Below, one piece after another: positions 16,306 to 25,215 of a stretch of DNA of 47,544 nt. How positions within the stretch are numbered: the first letter of the stretch is position 1; each line of letters begins with the position of its first letter. The notes below the pieces were generated by a model. That model made no database searches, was not told the origin of the DNA, and was given only the letters and a program-made list of their open reading frames with translations. The stretch is taken from positions 1-47,544 of the forward strand of contig CADBUP010000050.1 of assembly GCA_902797885.1 (NCBI GenBank), read 5' to 3'. Source of the DNA: an uncultured Ruminococcus sp. (lineage in GTDB: Bacteria > Bacillota > Clostridia > Monoglobales > Monoglobaceae). The translations under genes and the position numbers were made by a program.

Positions 16306-19300
16306 TCAGTCTTCATATATCTCAATAATCGGACTTGCTAAAATTCCTGTATTTTTAAGATTGTACTCATAGCACCAGTTATCACCGGTGCTTCTCCAGA
16401 AGACAGCACCTACCCATTTGGGCTGAGAAACATTGTGCATACCGCCAAAGGTATTTATTCTCGTGCCGAAAAGCTCAAATTCAACGGTATGTTTGCCCCT
16501 CGATATGCCGTCAAGCTTTAGCTTATACGGTGAAAATGCTATAATTCCCATATCCTTTCCATCCACAAACACCTTGATAAGCGCTCCGCGATAAAAGTTT
16601 GCCCGAACAATTGCCGTACAGTCCGGAACATCAATTTCGGTCTTATATATTATATTTCCGCCATAGAAGGGCATACCCTGCGCCGTCAGCGTTGAAAAGC
16701 CTATTTTATCTGTGTCCGGGATTATCGTTGATACCGCGCCGCAAGTCTTAACTCCGAATTCACCGAGAATATAACACCACTCGGTATTTGTGCGCTTTCC
16801 GAACGGAACCTTTACAACAAGCTCATTTCTGCCCTCTTTAATCTCAGGCAGGGCAACGGTTTTGATTGCTTTGTCTACATACCATCCGTTTAATTTAACC
16901 GGAATTTTTTCTCCGTTAAACATTATCTCAAGCTTTTCAGCGTCTTCTATAGCAAGTCTCGCTCCCGACACACAAACCTCGCTGTTTATATTAAACCTCA
17001 GCGTAATATAGTTTGAAATCGGCTCCTCTTTCACAACCCACGGCTGAGCAAACTGATCGCCGCGCAGCGGCCAACCCATTCTTTCGCGGCATTTATTGTC
17101 AAGAATAAGAATTTCTTCTTCATTATTAAAAGGCTCACCGTTTAATGAATACTCGGCACGGTCAAGCAGGAGGACATTAGGCTCACAGCGTTTATATTCC
17201 ACCTCGTCGATGAAACGAATCGTCTGTGACGGCACGAGAGCCTTCTCGTTTATCCTTCCGACCCCGGTCCCTTTTTCCTCTGTCAGTTTAAGCAGGATGC
17301 TGTCATTTCTGTAAAGCGTATACCCGATAACGGTCTTTCCTTTTTCATATGTATAAGGAATTTCACATATTTCTCCGCTTAATGTGTCATAGAGCAAAGG
17401 CGAATATTCACCCGAAATATATATAGTGACGTTTTGTGCCGATGTGTCCTCGGCAGAGACATTTTCCTCTTTCGCTCCATGTGCGATAAATAACCACGAA
17501 CAGGTATTATCCTTTCTCATATTATATATAAGATTTTCTGTCGGCGAACCATTTGAATCTTTTATCTCAACCTCGCGGAACTCCTCTAATGCTTCTAAAA
17601 CTGAAATCTTATCACATGGCACGCACACGCTGTTTTCATATAATTCCTGTGCGGCATCATTCGAAACCGCGTCAATATACTTCGGGCACTCACCCGCAAA
17701 TATAACTCTTCCGCCTGATTTGTTAAAGCTTTTAAGCGTGTCAAGCGTAGTGCTCCTGATGGTTAAACAATCCGGAATAATCACTGCGTCATACTCCATC
17801 TCGCCAACCTTCAGCTTCCGGTCGGTACCCTTTATCTGTTCGGGCAGAAGCGACTCGCTTATAAAGTCAAAGTCAATAGTTCCAAACAACAGCCATTTTA
17901 TAATATCTTCAAACTTTTTGTCAAGCTGATTTCTGATTGAAAGAGTGTTTTCATCAGGTCCGAAGTTTATCCAATAGCTTTCAACCGGATGAATTACCGC
18001 CACCTTTACCCTTGCCTTTCCGCGTGTAAGCGCGGTGTTCACCCTTGCAAAATGATTCTCGATATATTTATACTCTTTATACCACGGCGACTGATAGTTG
18101 ATTGACGCCGGATAATCGCGCTTTGCTTCGCCCGCCATAGAAACCCACGAAAGATGCGGAACGCGAACGGTTACGCCCAAAGCCGCCTGCCAATCACCCT
18201 GGAACTTATGACCCCTGAAATCAAAATCCCAGTTCGTTACGCCATACAATTCCGAAACCATAGCCTCACGTCCGTACTGATGAACCGCCGACTGGCATTG
18301 CTTTGCCGTTGACAGCTCTACGTTATTACAAAGCATATCTATCCCCGGAATTCCGAAAGCGCGATATGAGCGCATCGTTTCTCCGAGAGCGCCTGTCTGC
18401 GACTGAAGCGTCGGCTCATCCATCATATGTCCGGTGAGGAAAAGATTATGCTCGTCACACCATCTTCCGCAGTTATCGGCAAAGCTCTCGGTAAAAAGCT
18501 CAGAGATAAAATCGTGATAATGATAACGTGCCGTCGAAACCTTTCCGTTCGGCAGGTTCCATACAATCTCAGGCAGTTTTTCAAGCAAGTCATAGTTGTA
18601 TCTTTTCTCAAATTTTTCTAAAAACGAAAATGTCCACGGAAAAGACGCATCGTTTGTGCTGCTTGCAAAACCGAGAGGGCGCTTAAAGTCGAACTGAGGT
18701 TCATCTGTAAAAATCGATGGAATTGTCTCTCCGAATTCGCTTCCCACTGCCCTTTCATACGCCTCATATGTAATATCTATAAACTCATCAATCGCCTCCT
18801 TGTCAAGTGTATCAACATAAGTCTGATTGTTATACCACGGGCTCTCTTTTGCAGTAACAATATACACATATCGCTTTTGACCCCTTGCGGAATCGCTTTC
18901 CGAGATTCTTCGGTATTCCTCAAGTTCACCCTTATCATTCAATACAATATCATAAACGGCGAGAAGGTATGGCTTACCTTCATCAATCGCTTCACCGCGC
19001 GAGAAGTGTTCCCTCAAATCCAAACTAAATACAAGGCTGCGCTGACGAAAACGAGGATTTTTGGTCACATACCCACCGGCAAAGCCTGACGGCCACTTGT
19101 CTTCATCATACAGGTATGCAAGCATCCCCTCATCCTTTGCCTTTTTGGTGCAAAATTTGACAAGGTTCATAAAATCTTCTTTCAGATACGGCATGGCCAT
19201 TCCCGCACGCGAGTGCATATGAAAACCGCCAAACCCCATTTCTTTCAGTCCTTCAATCTGTTCACCGAGCATTTCGGGGGTCATTACGCAATTCCACGCC

Positions 19301-19386
19301 CAGAACGGCGTTCCGCGATATTCGCTTGTCGGATTTCTGAAGAGCTTGTCATCAAGTTCCTTCGACTTATTTTTTTTATAAAACAT
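16306..19386 (-). CDS. Large GH106-like glycoside hydrolase, substrate unassigned
   Basis: About 1026 residues. The N-terminal half is a TIM-barrel-type catalytic region: TPFWAWN, then LGEQIEGLKEMGFGGFHMHSR, LYDEDKWPSGFAGG, and a probable catalytic stretch FTDEPQF. The C-terminal third has galactose-binding-like beta-sandwich modules (e.g. NELVVKVPFGKRTNTEW, VFVDGKDMGI). The arrangement is like GH106 alpha-L-rhamnosidases and related unassigned families; I cannot decide the substrate. No signal peptide. The start is placed at the ATG at 19386, because SD AGGAG lies inside the first codons of the longer frame that begins at 19407. It shares a divergent, overlapping promoter with an AraC regulator. 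Confidence 0.75.
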   Translation of the reverse strand: MFYKKNKSKELDDKLFRNPTSEYRGTPFWAWNCVMTPEMLGEQIEGLKEMGFGGFHMHSRAGMAMPYLKEDFMNLVKFCTKKAKDEGMLAYLYDEDKWPSGFAGGYVTKNPRFRQRSLVFSLDLREHFSRGEAIDEGKPYLLAVYDIVLNDKGELEEYRRISESDSARGQKRYVYIVTAKESPWYNNQTYVDTLDKEAIDEFIDITYEAYERAVGSEFGETIPSIFTDEPQFDFKRPLGFASSTNDASFPWTFSFLEKFEKRYNYDLLEKLPEIVWNLPNGKVSTARYHYHDFISELFTESFADNCGRWCDEHNLFLTGHMMDEPTLQSQTGALGETMRSYRAFGIPGIDMLCNNVELSTAKQCQSAVHQYGREAMVSELYGVTNWDFDFRGHKFQGDWQAALGVTVRVPHLSWVSMAGEAKRDYPASINYQSPWYKEYKYIENHFARVNTALTRGKARVKVAVIHPVESYWINFGPDENTLSIRNQLDKKFEDIIKWLLFGTIDFDFISESLLPEQIKGTDRKLKVGEMEYDAVIIPDCLTIRSTTLDTLKSFNKSGGRVIFAGECPKYIDAVSNDAAQELYENSVCVPCDKISVLEALEEFREVEIKDSNGSPTENLIYNMRKDNTCSWLFIAHGAKEENVSAEDTSAQNVTIYISGEYSPLLYDTLSGEICEIPYTYEKGKTVIGYTLYRNDSILLKLTEEKGTGVGRINEKALVPSQTIRFIDEVEYKRCEPNVLLLDRAEYSLNGEPFNNEEEILILDNKCRERMGWPLRGDQFAQPWVVKEEPISNYITLRFNINSEVCVSGARLAIEDAEKLEIMFNGEKIPVKLNGWYVDKAIKTVALPEIKEGRNELVVKVPFGKRTNTEWCYILGEFGVKTCGAVSTIIPDTDKIGFSTLTAQGMPFYGGNIIYKTEIDVPDCTAIVRANFYRGALIKVFVDGKDMGIIAFSPYKLKLDGISRGKHTVEFELFGTRINTFGGMHNVSQPKWVGAVFWRSTGDNWCYEYNLKNTGILASPIIEIYED

Positions 19387-19426
19387 ATCATCATTTCTCC
19401 TATTCAAAAACTATTCAAAAAAATTG

Positions 19427-19463
19427 TTGACATTATTATATATTAGGTTTACAATATATTCAA
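19427..19463. promoter_or_regulatory. Overlapping divergent promoters (AraC regulator / GH106-like gene)
   Basis: Plus strand: -35 TTGACA (19427-19432), 17 bp, -10 TACAAT (19450-19455), reading into the AraC gene. Minus strand: -35 TTGAAT (19458-19463), 17 bp, -10 TATAAT (19435-19440), reading into the hydrolase. The two promoters occupy the same 37 bp, so polymerase can use only one at a time. A GGTTAA/TTAACC inverted repeat flanks the AraC leader (about 19466-19498). Confidence 0.8.
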
Positions 19464-19509
19464 CGGGTTAATTTTCTATTTTACCCCAATAATTTAACCG
19501 GGTGATAAA

Positions 19510-20370
19510 ATGAAAACAGATGAAAAGTATGACAGAGAAAAGTTTATTAAAAAAGAAGAGTGTTTTAATATTCATAAATGCCAAGGCCGCTATACCGCTC
19601 CGCATGAGCATCAGTTTCTTGAACTCGCTTATGTGACCGACGGAAAGGCAATCCATAAGATAAACGGCGCAAATTCCACCGAGATAAAAAAGGGCGACTA
19701 TTTTATCATCGATTACGGAACCAACCACGAATATTACGGCACAACAGATAATGTCTGCGTTATAAACTGCCTTTTCCTGCCTGAGCTGATTGACAAAAGC
19801 CTTATATACTGTAAGAATTTTCAAACGCTTATCAGGCACTATCTTATTAAGATTAACTCAAACAGTATGAATTTTAGCCCCGCCAATCATATTTTTCACG
19901 ATGACAACGGAAAAATTCTCGACATTCTCAGCGAGATGCTTGATGAGTATAGAGAGAAACAAAATAATTATACAGAGCTCATCCGTTCAGACTTAATCAG
20001 ACTTCTGGTTTTAACCGCGCGGAAAATTCCCGCCATTGAGAGCAATGCGGATATTACACAGAAAATCATAAATGAAATCAACAGAAGGTATAATGAAAAC
20101 CTCACCCTATCGGGCATTATTGAACATATGAACTATAGCCTTCCTTATATAAGCAAGCTGTTCAAGGTCAAAACCGGATTAACCTTTCAGCAGTATTTAA
20201 AAAAGGTTCGTATTAACGAAGCAAGCCGCCTGCTTGCTCACACCGATAAAAAGATTGAAGAAATTTCGGCTCTATCCGGCTATAACGATACAGATTGTTT
20301 CAGAAAGGCTTTTAAAGAGCTTATATGTCTCACACCGAACGAATTCAGACATAAGCTGAACGAGAACTAA
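19510..20370 (+). CDS. AraC-family transcriptional regulator
   Basis: 286 residues: an N-terminal cupin sensor (about 15-95, with YTAPHEHQFLELAYV and GDYFIIDYGTNHEYYG) and a C-terminal double helix-turn-helix (about 187-286, ending DCFRKAFKELICLTPNEFRHKL). Divergently transcribed from the GH106-like hydrolase through overlapping promoters, which makes that gene its likely target; the ligand is presumably a sugar or oligosaccharide. The SD is weak (GGGTGAT). Convergent with a second AraC gene across a shared terminator. Confidence 0.92.
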   Translation: MKTDEKYDREKFIKKEECFNIHKCQGRYTAPHEHQFLELAYVTDGKAIHKINGANSTEIKKGDYFIIDYGTNHEYYGTTDNVCVINCLFLPELIDKSLIYCKNFQTLIRHYLIKINSNSMNFSPANHIFHDDNGKILDILSEMLDEYREKQNNYTELIRSDLIRLLVLTARKIPAIESNADITQKIINEINRRYNENLTLSGIIEHMNYSLPYISKLFKVKTGLTFQQYLKKVRINEASRLLAHTDKKIEEISALSGYNDTDCFRKAFKELICLTPNEFRHKLNEN

Positions 20371-20405
20371 AAAGCATAAAATTCAAAATTCGATAAACAG
20401 ACACG

Positions 20406-20447
20406 AAATGCCCCAACCGCGTTTAAAATTGCACGGTCGGGGCATTT
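20406..20447. terminator. Bidirectional terminator between convergent AraC genes
   Basis: A 14-bp stem (20406-20419 with 20434-20447, one mismatch) and 14-nt loop; A-run on one side and U-rich stretch on the other. Confidence 0.9.
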
Positions 20448-20450
20448 ATA

Positions 20451-21308
20451 TTAATTAAGTGTTTCTTTCTTTTCCTTTATATACTTTGTCGGAGACATAC
20501 CCTCAAATTTTTTAAACATACTGCTGAAATAATAAATATCCGAAAAGCCAACCGCCTCAGCCGTTGCCGTTACTGAAAATCCGTCTGCCAAAAGCTGTTT
20601 TGCTCTGAATATTCTCAAGTGTATCAAATATTCAATCGGCGACTTACCCGTCACCTTTTTAAACACCGCCGAATAATGAGACGCGCTGAGTCCCGCCTCT
20701 TTCGCAAGTCTCTCGAGAGTTTGCTTTTCATAATAATGTTCAGTCATAAACTCAACCGATCTGTTTACAATATTACGGCTGCTATAGCTAACGCTTTGAT
20801 TCTTTCGGCAAAGCTCAGCAAGTTCCAAAATTTCAGCAAGCGCGGCGCGCTGTTTTATTTTCCGAACCGCCTGTCCCGTCATATACAAAAGATAAAGTCT
20901 TTCAAATAAAACTTCAAATCGTTTCCGCGCCGCCTCATCCTCTATTGTCCTAACAAACTCAAACGGAAAGTCAGCGGCTTCAATCGTCCACCTTCCGTCA
21001 TCTTCCATAGGCAAGGCCGCTTTAAAATTAACAGTATACAGCTTTAAAAGATTGTTTGAGTCCGTTTTCATCCATCTGTCACAGCCGCAAGGCAGAAATA
21101 CCAAATCCCCCGCTCTGACAGTTCTCACCTCACCGTTACAGCCGAAGCTTCCGCTTCCTCCGTACACATATATCAAATTATGAAATTTAATATTCTTATC
21201 ATTAAATTTCCATTCAGGTGTTGTCTCTCTTTTATATACATATATTACTTTTAGATGAAGGTCATATATTTCCTCTCCCCTAACGGTCACAGCGGCTCGC
21301 CTCCACAT
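20451..21308 (-). CDS. AraC-family transcriptional regulator
   Basis: 285 residues with an N-terminal AraC-type cupin (about 35-100, FHNLIYVYGGSGSF, RAGDLVFLPCGC) and a C-terminal double HTH (about 185-280: LAKEAGLSASHYSAVFKKVTG, then AVGFSDIYYFSSMFKKFEG). Divergent from the GH88 gene through overlapping promoters, so it probably controls that gene. Start uncertain: an in-frame GTG at 21290 lies 9 nt after GGAGG and is a better fit than the ATG at 21308, which has no SD. A leaderless or alternative start cannot be excluded. Confidence 0.9.
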   Translation of the reverse strand: MWRRAAVTVRGEEIYDLHLKVIYVYKRETTPEWKFNDKNIKFHNLIYVYGGSGSFGCNGEVRTVRAGDLVFLPCGCDRWMKTDSNNLLKLYTVNFKAALPMEDDGRWTIEAADFPFEFVRTIEDEAARKRFEVLFERLYLLYMTGQAVRKIKQRAALAEILELAELCRKNQSVSYSSRNIVNRSVEFMTEHYYEKQTLERLAKEAGLSASHYSAVFKKVTGKSPIEYLIHLRIFRAKQLLADGFSVTATAEAVGFSDIYYFSSMFKKFEGMSPTKYIKEKKETLN

Positions 21309-21332
21309 TCTGTCATAAGATATTATAAAATC

Positions 21333-21374
21333 ATTATATACTATATTTACTCAAAAGTAAAGCGGTATTATAAT
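21333..21374. promoter_or_regulatory. Overlapping divergent promoters (AraC regulator / GH88) sharing a palindromic -35
   Basis: Plus: -35 TTTACT (21346-21351), 17 bp, -10 TATAAT (21369-21374). Minus: -35 TTTACT (21356-21361 complement), 17 bp, -10 TATAAT (21333-21338). Both -35 boxes lie in one palindrome, TTTACT-CAAA-AGTAAA, which may double as the regulator's binding site. Confidence 0.75.
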
Positions 21375-21408
21375 TAATTAATAAAATTTAAGATAGGAGA
21401 TAATAATA

Positions 21409-22518
21409 ATGTACAAGTTATGGGCAGAGAATACAATGCAGAAAATAATAGACAAGCTGAATATAACCGCACCGAAAATCGGGGCGCGTTTCCCGCATGT
21501 CTGCAAGGAAAGAGAATATGATGAGGAAAGAGCAAAATGGTGGACAAACGGTTTTTGGCCGGGCATTCTCTGGATGGCCTATCAACAGACAAAGGACGAA
21601 AAATTCGCATCCCTCGCCGCTGAAACCGAAAATAAAATGGCATACGTTCTTGACGAATACTATAACATTGACCATGATGCAGGGTTCATTTGGCTTCTTT
21701 CCGCCGGCGCGGATTATCGCCTGACAGGAAGTGAGGAATCAAAGCGCCGTTGTATGAAAGCGGCGGCATACTTAGCATCACGTTTTAATATAAAAGGTAA
21801 CTTTATTCAGGCGTGGAACTGGGAAAACGGCTGGGCAATCATAGATTGCACAATGAATCTATCCCTCCTGCTTTGGGCGAGCGAAATGACAAAAAATCCG
21901 ATTTTTAAGCATATCGCGATGGCTCATGCCGATACGGTTATAAAATATTTTGTCCGTCCCGACGGTTCGGTTAACCATGTGCTCTCATTTGACCCCGAAA
22001 CAGGTGAATTTCTTGAATCGATTCAAGGTCAAGCGGCAGGTCCGACCTCAGCATGGTCACGCGGCACATCCTGGGCTGTTTACGGTCTGCCTCTTGTCTA
22101 TCGATATACAAGAAAGCAGGAATATCTCGATGCCGCAAAGAAGGTCGCAAGCTTCTTTCTTGCAAACCTCCCCGAGGATTATGTGGCGCATTGGGATTTT
22201 CGCGTTCCGAGAACACCCGAGACCCCCCGAGATACCTCGGCGGCCGCCTGTGCGGCGTGCGGTCTGCTTGAGCTTTCCGAATTTGTTCCCGAATGCGAAA
22301 AACAGTTCTATATTGACTCGGCTTATAAAATAGTCAAATCACTGACTGACTATTATTCAAACCTTGATAATGACAAACAGTGTATCTTAAACGGCGGAAC
22401 GGGAGATTGCCCCAAAGATCTTAACGTAAACGTTGGCTTAATCTACGGTGATTATTTCTACATGGAGGCGGTCAGCCGCCTGATGGGTAATACCGATATT
22501 TTCTGGTATAAGCCGTAA
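21409..22518 (+). CDS. GH88 unsaturated glucuronyl hydrolase
   Basis: A 369-residue (alpha/alpha)6-barrel enzyme that removes 4,5-unsaturated uronic acid from the non-reducing end of oligosaccharides made by polysaccharide lyases. The catalytic aspartates of the family match Asp90 (in DHDAGF) and Asp146 (in IIDCTMNL); WWTNGFWPGILWMAY (44-58) and GPTSAWSRGTSWAVYG are also conserved. No signal peptide, so it acts inside the cell. SD AGGAG is well placed. With alpha-galactosidase and a GH106-like enzyme nearby, the locus fits use of an acidic plant polysaccharide such as rhamnogalacturonan; no lyase gene lies in the window. Confidence 0.93.
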   Translation: MYKLWAENTMQKIIDKLNITAPKIGARFPHVCKEREYDEERAKWWTNGFWPGILWMAYQQTKDEKFASLAAETENKMAYVLDEYYNIDHDAGFIWLLSAGADYRLTGSEESKRRCMKAAAYLASRFNIKGNFIQAWNWENGWAIIDCTMNLSLLLWASEMTKNPIFKHIAMAHADTVIKYFVRPDGSVNHVLSFDPETGEFLESIQGQAAGPTSAWSRGTSWAVYGLPLVYRYTRKQEYLDAAKKVASFFLANLPEDYVAHWDFRVPRTPETPRDTSAAACAACGLLELSEFVPECEKQFYIDSAYKIVKSLTDYYSNLDNDKQCILNGGTGDCPKDLNVNVGLIYGDYFYMEAVSRLMGNTDIFWYKP

Positions 22519-22601
22519 TACATATTATTTTGCGGAGGCTGCCTCTTGACGGTCTTCGTTTTTTATTGTCAAAACACAGCGCCGCCGACTTCGTTTTTCT
22601 G

Positions 22602-22630
22602 CAAGTTCTTACGATTATCTGCGAGTTATG
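22602..22630 (+). promoter_or_regulatory. Possible LytTR-type direct repeat upstream of the beta-helix protein
   Basis: CAAGTTCTT (22602-22610) and CGAGTTATG (22622-22630) form direct repeats with a 20-bp period ending 10 bp before the -35 box. The sequence and spacing are reminiscent of, but not identical to, LytTR/AgrA binding sites. Speculative. Confidence 0.3.
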
Positions 22631-22639
22631 ACATTTCTA

Positions 22640-22668
22640 TTGAAGACAGACTTATCTTTATATAAAAT
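22640..22668 (+). promoter_or_regulatory. Promoter of the beta-helix surface protein
   Basis: -35 TTGAAG (22640-22645), 17-bp spacer, -10 TAAAAT (22663-22668). The SD AGGAGG follows and the ATG is at 22711. Confidence 0.65.
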
Positions 22669-22710
22669 AATACTGTTAACAAAAATGTCTTATTAGGAGG
22701 AACATAACTT

Positions 22711-25164
22711 ATGAAACAGACAAAAAAACTTATATCGTGGTTCATTGCGCTTTGTATGCTTTGCGCCGCTCTGCCGATTTCGGTTTCGGCGGCGGACGGC
22801 GAAATTTCAACCGCCGCTGAGCTGAAAAACGCATTTGAAACAGGCGGCACATTCACGCTTACGGCGGATATCGCCGTGGAAGAGCCGCTTGTTCTCGCGG
22901 CGAAAAATACTCTCACTCTCCGCGGAAACGACAAGACGATTTCGGCGGCCGTAACCGGACTTAACGAGCTCGGCGTGGTCAATTCCGACGCAACAGTTAT
23001 AGACAACCTTATCAAGAACAGCGGTGCTCTCACTCTTGAAAACCTAACCGTTTTCGGCGGAAAGGGCGAATGTATTCATAACAGCGGAGAACTGACTATG
23101 ACCTCCGTTTCGGTTGAACGCGCTCACCTGACATCGGGCTATGGCGCGGGTTTATATAATATATCTACGGCAAAGGCCGTCCTTACAAGCTGTAATATCC
23201 GAAGAAACGGTTGTGATAGTGCCGGCGGCGGATTTTATAATAGTGGTATACTTATTCTCGAAAACACCTCTATCGTTGAAAACCGAAACTTTGGCAGCGG
23301 CAACGGCGGAGGCGGCGGCGAAAACCGCGGAACGCTTTATATGAACAATTGCACCGTTTCAAATAACCAAAGCAGTGAAATCGGCGGAGGTATCAATAAT
23401 TACGGCGGCACAGCCTATATCATGAACTCCACATTCACCGGAAACGTTACAACAGCCGCGACAGCATACTACGGTGGTGCAATCGGAATTAACGGAGGAA
23501 AAGTTTATGCGGCAAACAGCGCATTCGCTTATAACTTTGCCGGCGGCGTTTTAAATGATATAGGTATATACTCATTATCCGAAAAGAATGTTAACCTGTA
23601 CAACTGTGCTTATGGGAAAATCAATAAAAGCTCTTCTTCAAGTGATCCGGTAACAACTAATTGCCAAACTCTTTCGGATACCGATACCGCGGCAACCGTA
23701 TTCAACGGCTCACGAAGCTCGGGCATTATCGATAAAGAGGGCATCGAGGATACCGAGAACACCTTTGAACTCCCGCTTATCACAAAGCCTGACGGCGCGT
23801 CAACCTACGGCGTATACCTAAACGCAGCAAGTCCGCTTAAAACGGGCGGCACAGACACATATTATAAAAGAGATGGCTTTACCGTTTCTATGTCATATAA
23901 AAACGGCGGAAATTTAGATGGTTTCAGCACTTTACCAAAAGCCATTGACGAAGATAAGGTTACCGAATACGCCGACGGAACCGGCCGTTCAAGCGGCGTA
24001 ATCGGCTCTGCCTCCGACAAGACAGCGGAATACTATACTGTTAAGGTTAACCCGGCGAAGGGCGGTACCGTTATCGGCGGAAGCGCACAGGGAAACACAT
24101 ATGTTAAAGGAAGCGACATAAAAATAACTGCCGTACCGAACACAGGCTATACCTTCGGCGGCTGGCTGAAGGATGATGAAATCACTCCAAGCAATACAGC
24201 CCCCGAATATACGATTTCGAGTATAGACAGTAACATAACCTTAACCCCCGTATTTAACGCTGCGGCATATAAGATTACCTTTAACACAAATGGCGGAACA
24301 ATAAGCGGAAGCGTCCCCACAGGGTATAACACCGGCGGTACCGTTAGCCTTCCTACCGCCGCGAATATCACAAAATCCGGCTATACCTTTGACGGCTGGT
24401 ATGATAATGAAGAATTATCAGGCGACGCCGTTACAGCCATTTCGGATACCGATACGGGCGACAAAGAGTATTGGGCAAAGTGGACGGCTGTTCCCGTACC
24501 AACGCCCACTCCGTCATCGACCTCATCACACCGCGGCTCAAGTTATCTCACGATAAAGTTTAACACAAACGGCGGAAGTGCGGTTGAGAGTCAGCGAGTT
24601 AAAAGGAACGGTAGACTCGGCACGGTGAAAGACCCGGTTAAAGATGGATTTAGCTTTGGCGGCTGGTATACCGACAGGGAACTGACAAAGCCTTTTGACT
24701 TAACCGAAAAAATCACGGCTTCGGTAACTGTTTATGCAAAGTGGCTTGAAACAAAGTCCGCCGAAACGGAAACTGATAATAAAATAATACTCACAATCGG
24801 TAAAAAGGAAGCAAGCGTTTTCGGCAAAACCAAGATTAACGATGTCGCTCCTGTCATAAGCGCCGACCGGACTATGCTTCCGGCAAGATTTGTCGCCGAA
24901 AACCTCGGCGCAAAGGTTTTATGGGATGAACAGAATCAGCTTGTTACAATCACCGGTAAAAATCTTAAAACAGACGAAGATACAACCATCCTTATCACTA
25001 TCGGCGCGGATTCCGCAATGGTAAACAATAAGGAGATAAAGCTTGACTCATCCGCGTTTATCGAAAATGACCGCACCTATACTCCGCTCAGATTTATTTC
25101 AGAGAATTTAGGCGCAAACGTCGAATGGAATGAATCCGACAAACAGGTTTTAATAACAAAATAA
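22711..25164 (+). CDS. Secreted beta-helix / InlB-repeat protein with Cu-amine-oxidase-N-like C-terminal domain
   Basis: 817 residues. A signal peptide (1-28, ending SVSAADG) precedes a right-handed beta-helix region (about 30-320, with GGGFYNSG, NGGGGGENRG and NNQSSEIGGGINNYGG turns). Three beta-grasp-like InlB B-repeats follow (about 445-515, 520-590 and 610-680; KITFNTNGGTISG and LTIKFNTNGGSAVES). The C-terminal ~125 residues match the copper-amine-oxidase N-terminal-like domain (two repeats, MLPARFVAENLGAKV and YTPLRFISENLGANV). That domain is a common wall-associated module in Clostridia and does not imply copper chemistry. A surface adhesin or carbohydrate-binding role is likely. No SLH domain. 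Confidence 0.85.
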   Translation: MKQTKKLISWFIALCMLCAALPISVSAADGEISTAAELKNAFETGGTFTLTADIAVEEPLVLAAKNTLTLRGNDKTISAAVTGLNELGVVNSDATVIDNLIKNSGALTLENLTVFGGKGECIHNSGELTMTSVSVERAHLTSGYGAGLYNISTAKAVLTSCNIRRNGCDSAGGGFYNSGILILENTSIVENRNFGSGNGGGGGENRGTLYMNNCTVSNNQSSEIGGGINNYGGTAYIMNSTFTGNVTTAATAYYGGAIGINGGKVYAANSAFAYNFAGGVLNDIGIYSLSEKNVNLYNCAYGKINKSSSSSDPVTTNCQTLSDTDTAATVFNGSRSSGIIDKEGIEDTENTFELPLITKPDGASTYGVYLNAASPLKTGGTDTYYKRDGFTVSMSYKNGGNLDGFSTLPKAIDEDKVTEYADGTGRSSGVIGSASDKTAEYYTVKVNPAKGGTVIGGSAQGNTYVKGSDIKITAVPNTGYTFGGWLKDDEITPSNTAPEYTISSIDSNITLTPVFNAAAYKITFNTNGGTISGSVPTGYNTGGTVSLPTAANITKSGYTFDGWYDNEELSGDAVTAISDTDTGDKEYWAKWTAVPVPTPTPSSTSSHRGSSYLTIKFNTNGGSAVESQRVKRNGRLGTVKDPVKDGFSFGGWYTDRELTKPFDLTEKITASVTVYAKWLETKSAETETDNKIILTIGKKEASVFGKTKINDVAPVISADRTMLPARFVAENLGAKVLWDEQNQLVTITGKNLKTDEDTTILITIGADSAMVNNKEIKLDSSAFIENDRTYTPLRFISENLGANVEWNESDKQVLITK

Positions 25165-25170
25165 AACAAA

Positions 25171-25205
25171 AACAAGGGCTGACGCAATTTGCATCAGCCC
25201 CTGTT
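25171..25205. terminator. Bidirectional terminator
   Basis: Stem 25171-25185 with 25191-25205 lies between convergent genes; flanked by A-rich and T-rich runs. Confidence 0.85.
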
Positions 25206-25215
25206 TATAATATAA

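Noticed and set aside
24780-25160. Copper amine oxidase activity
   Set aside because: Only the N-terminal-like domain is present. It is a common non-catalytic wall module; no TPQ-containing catalytic domain exists.
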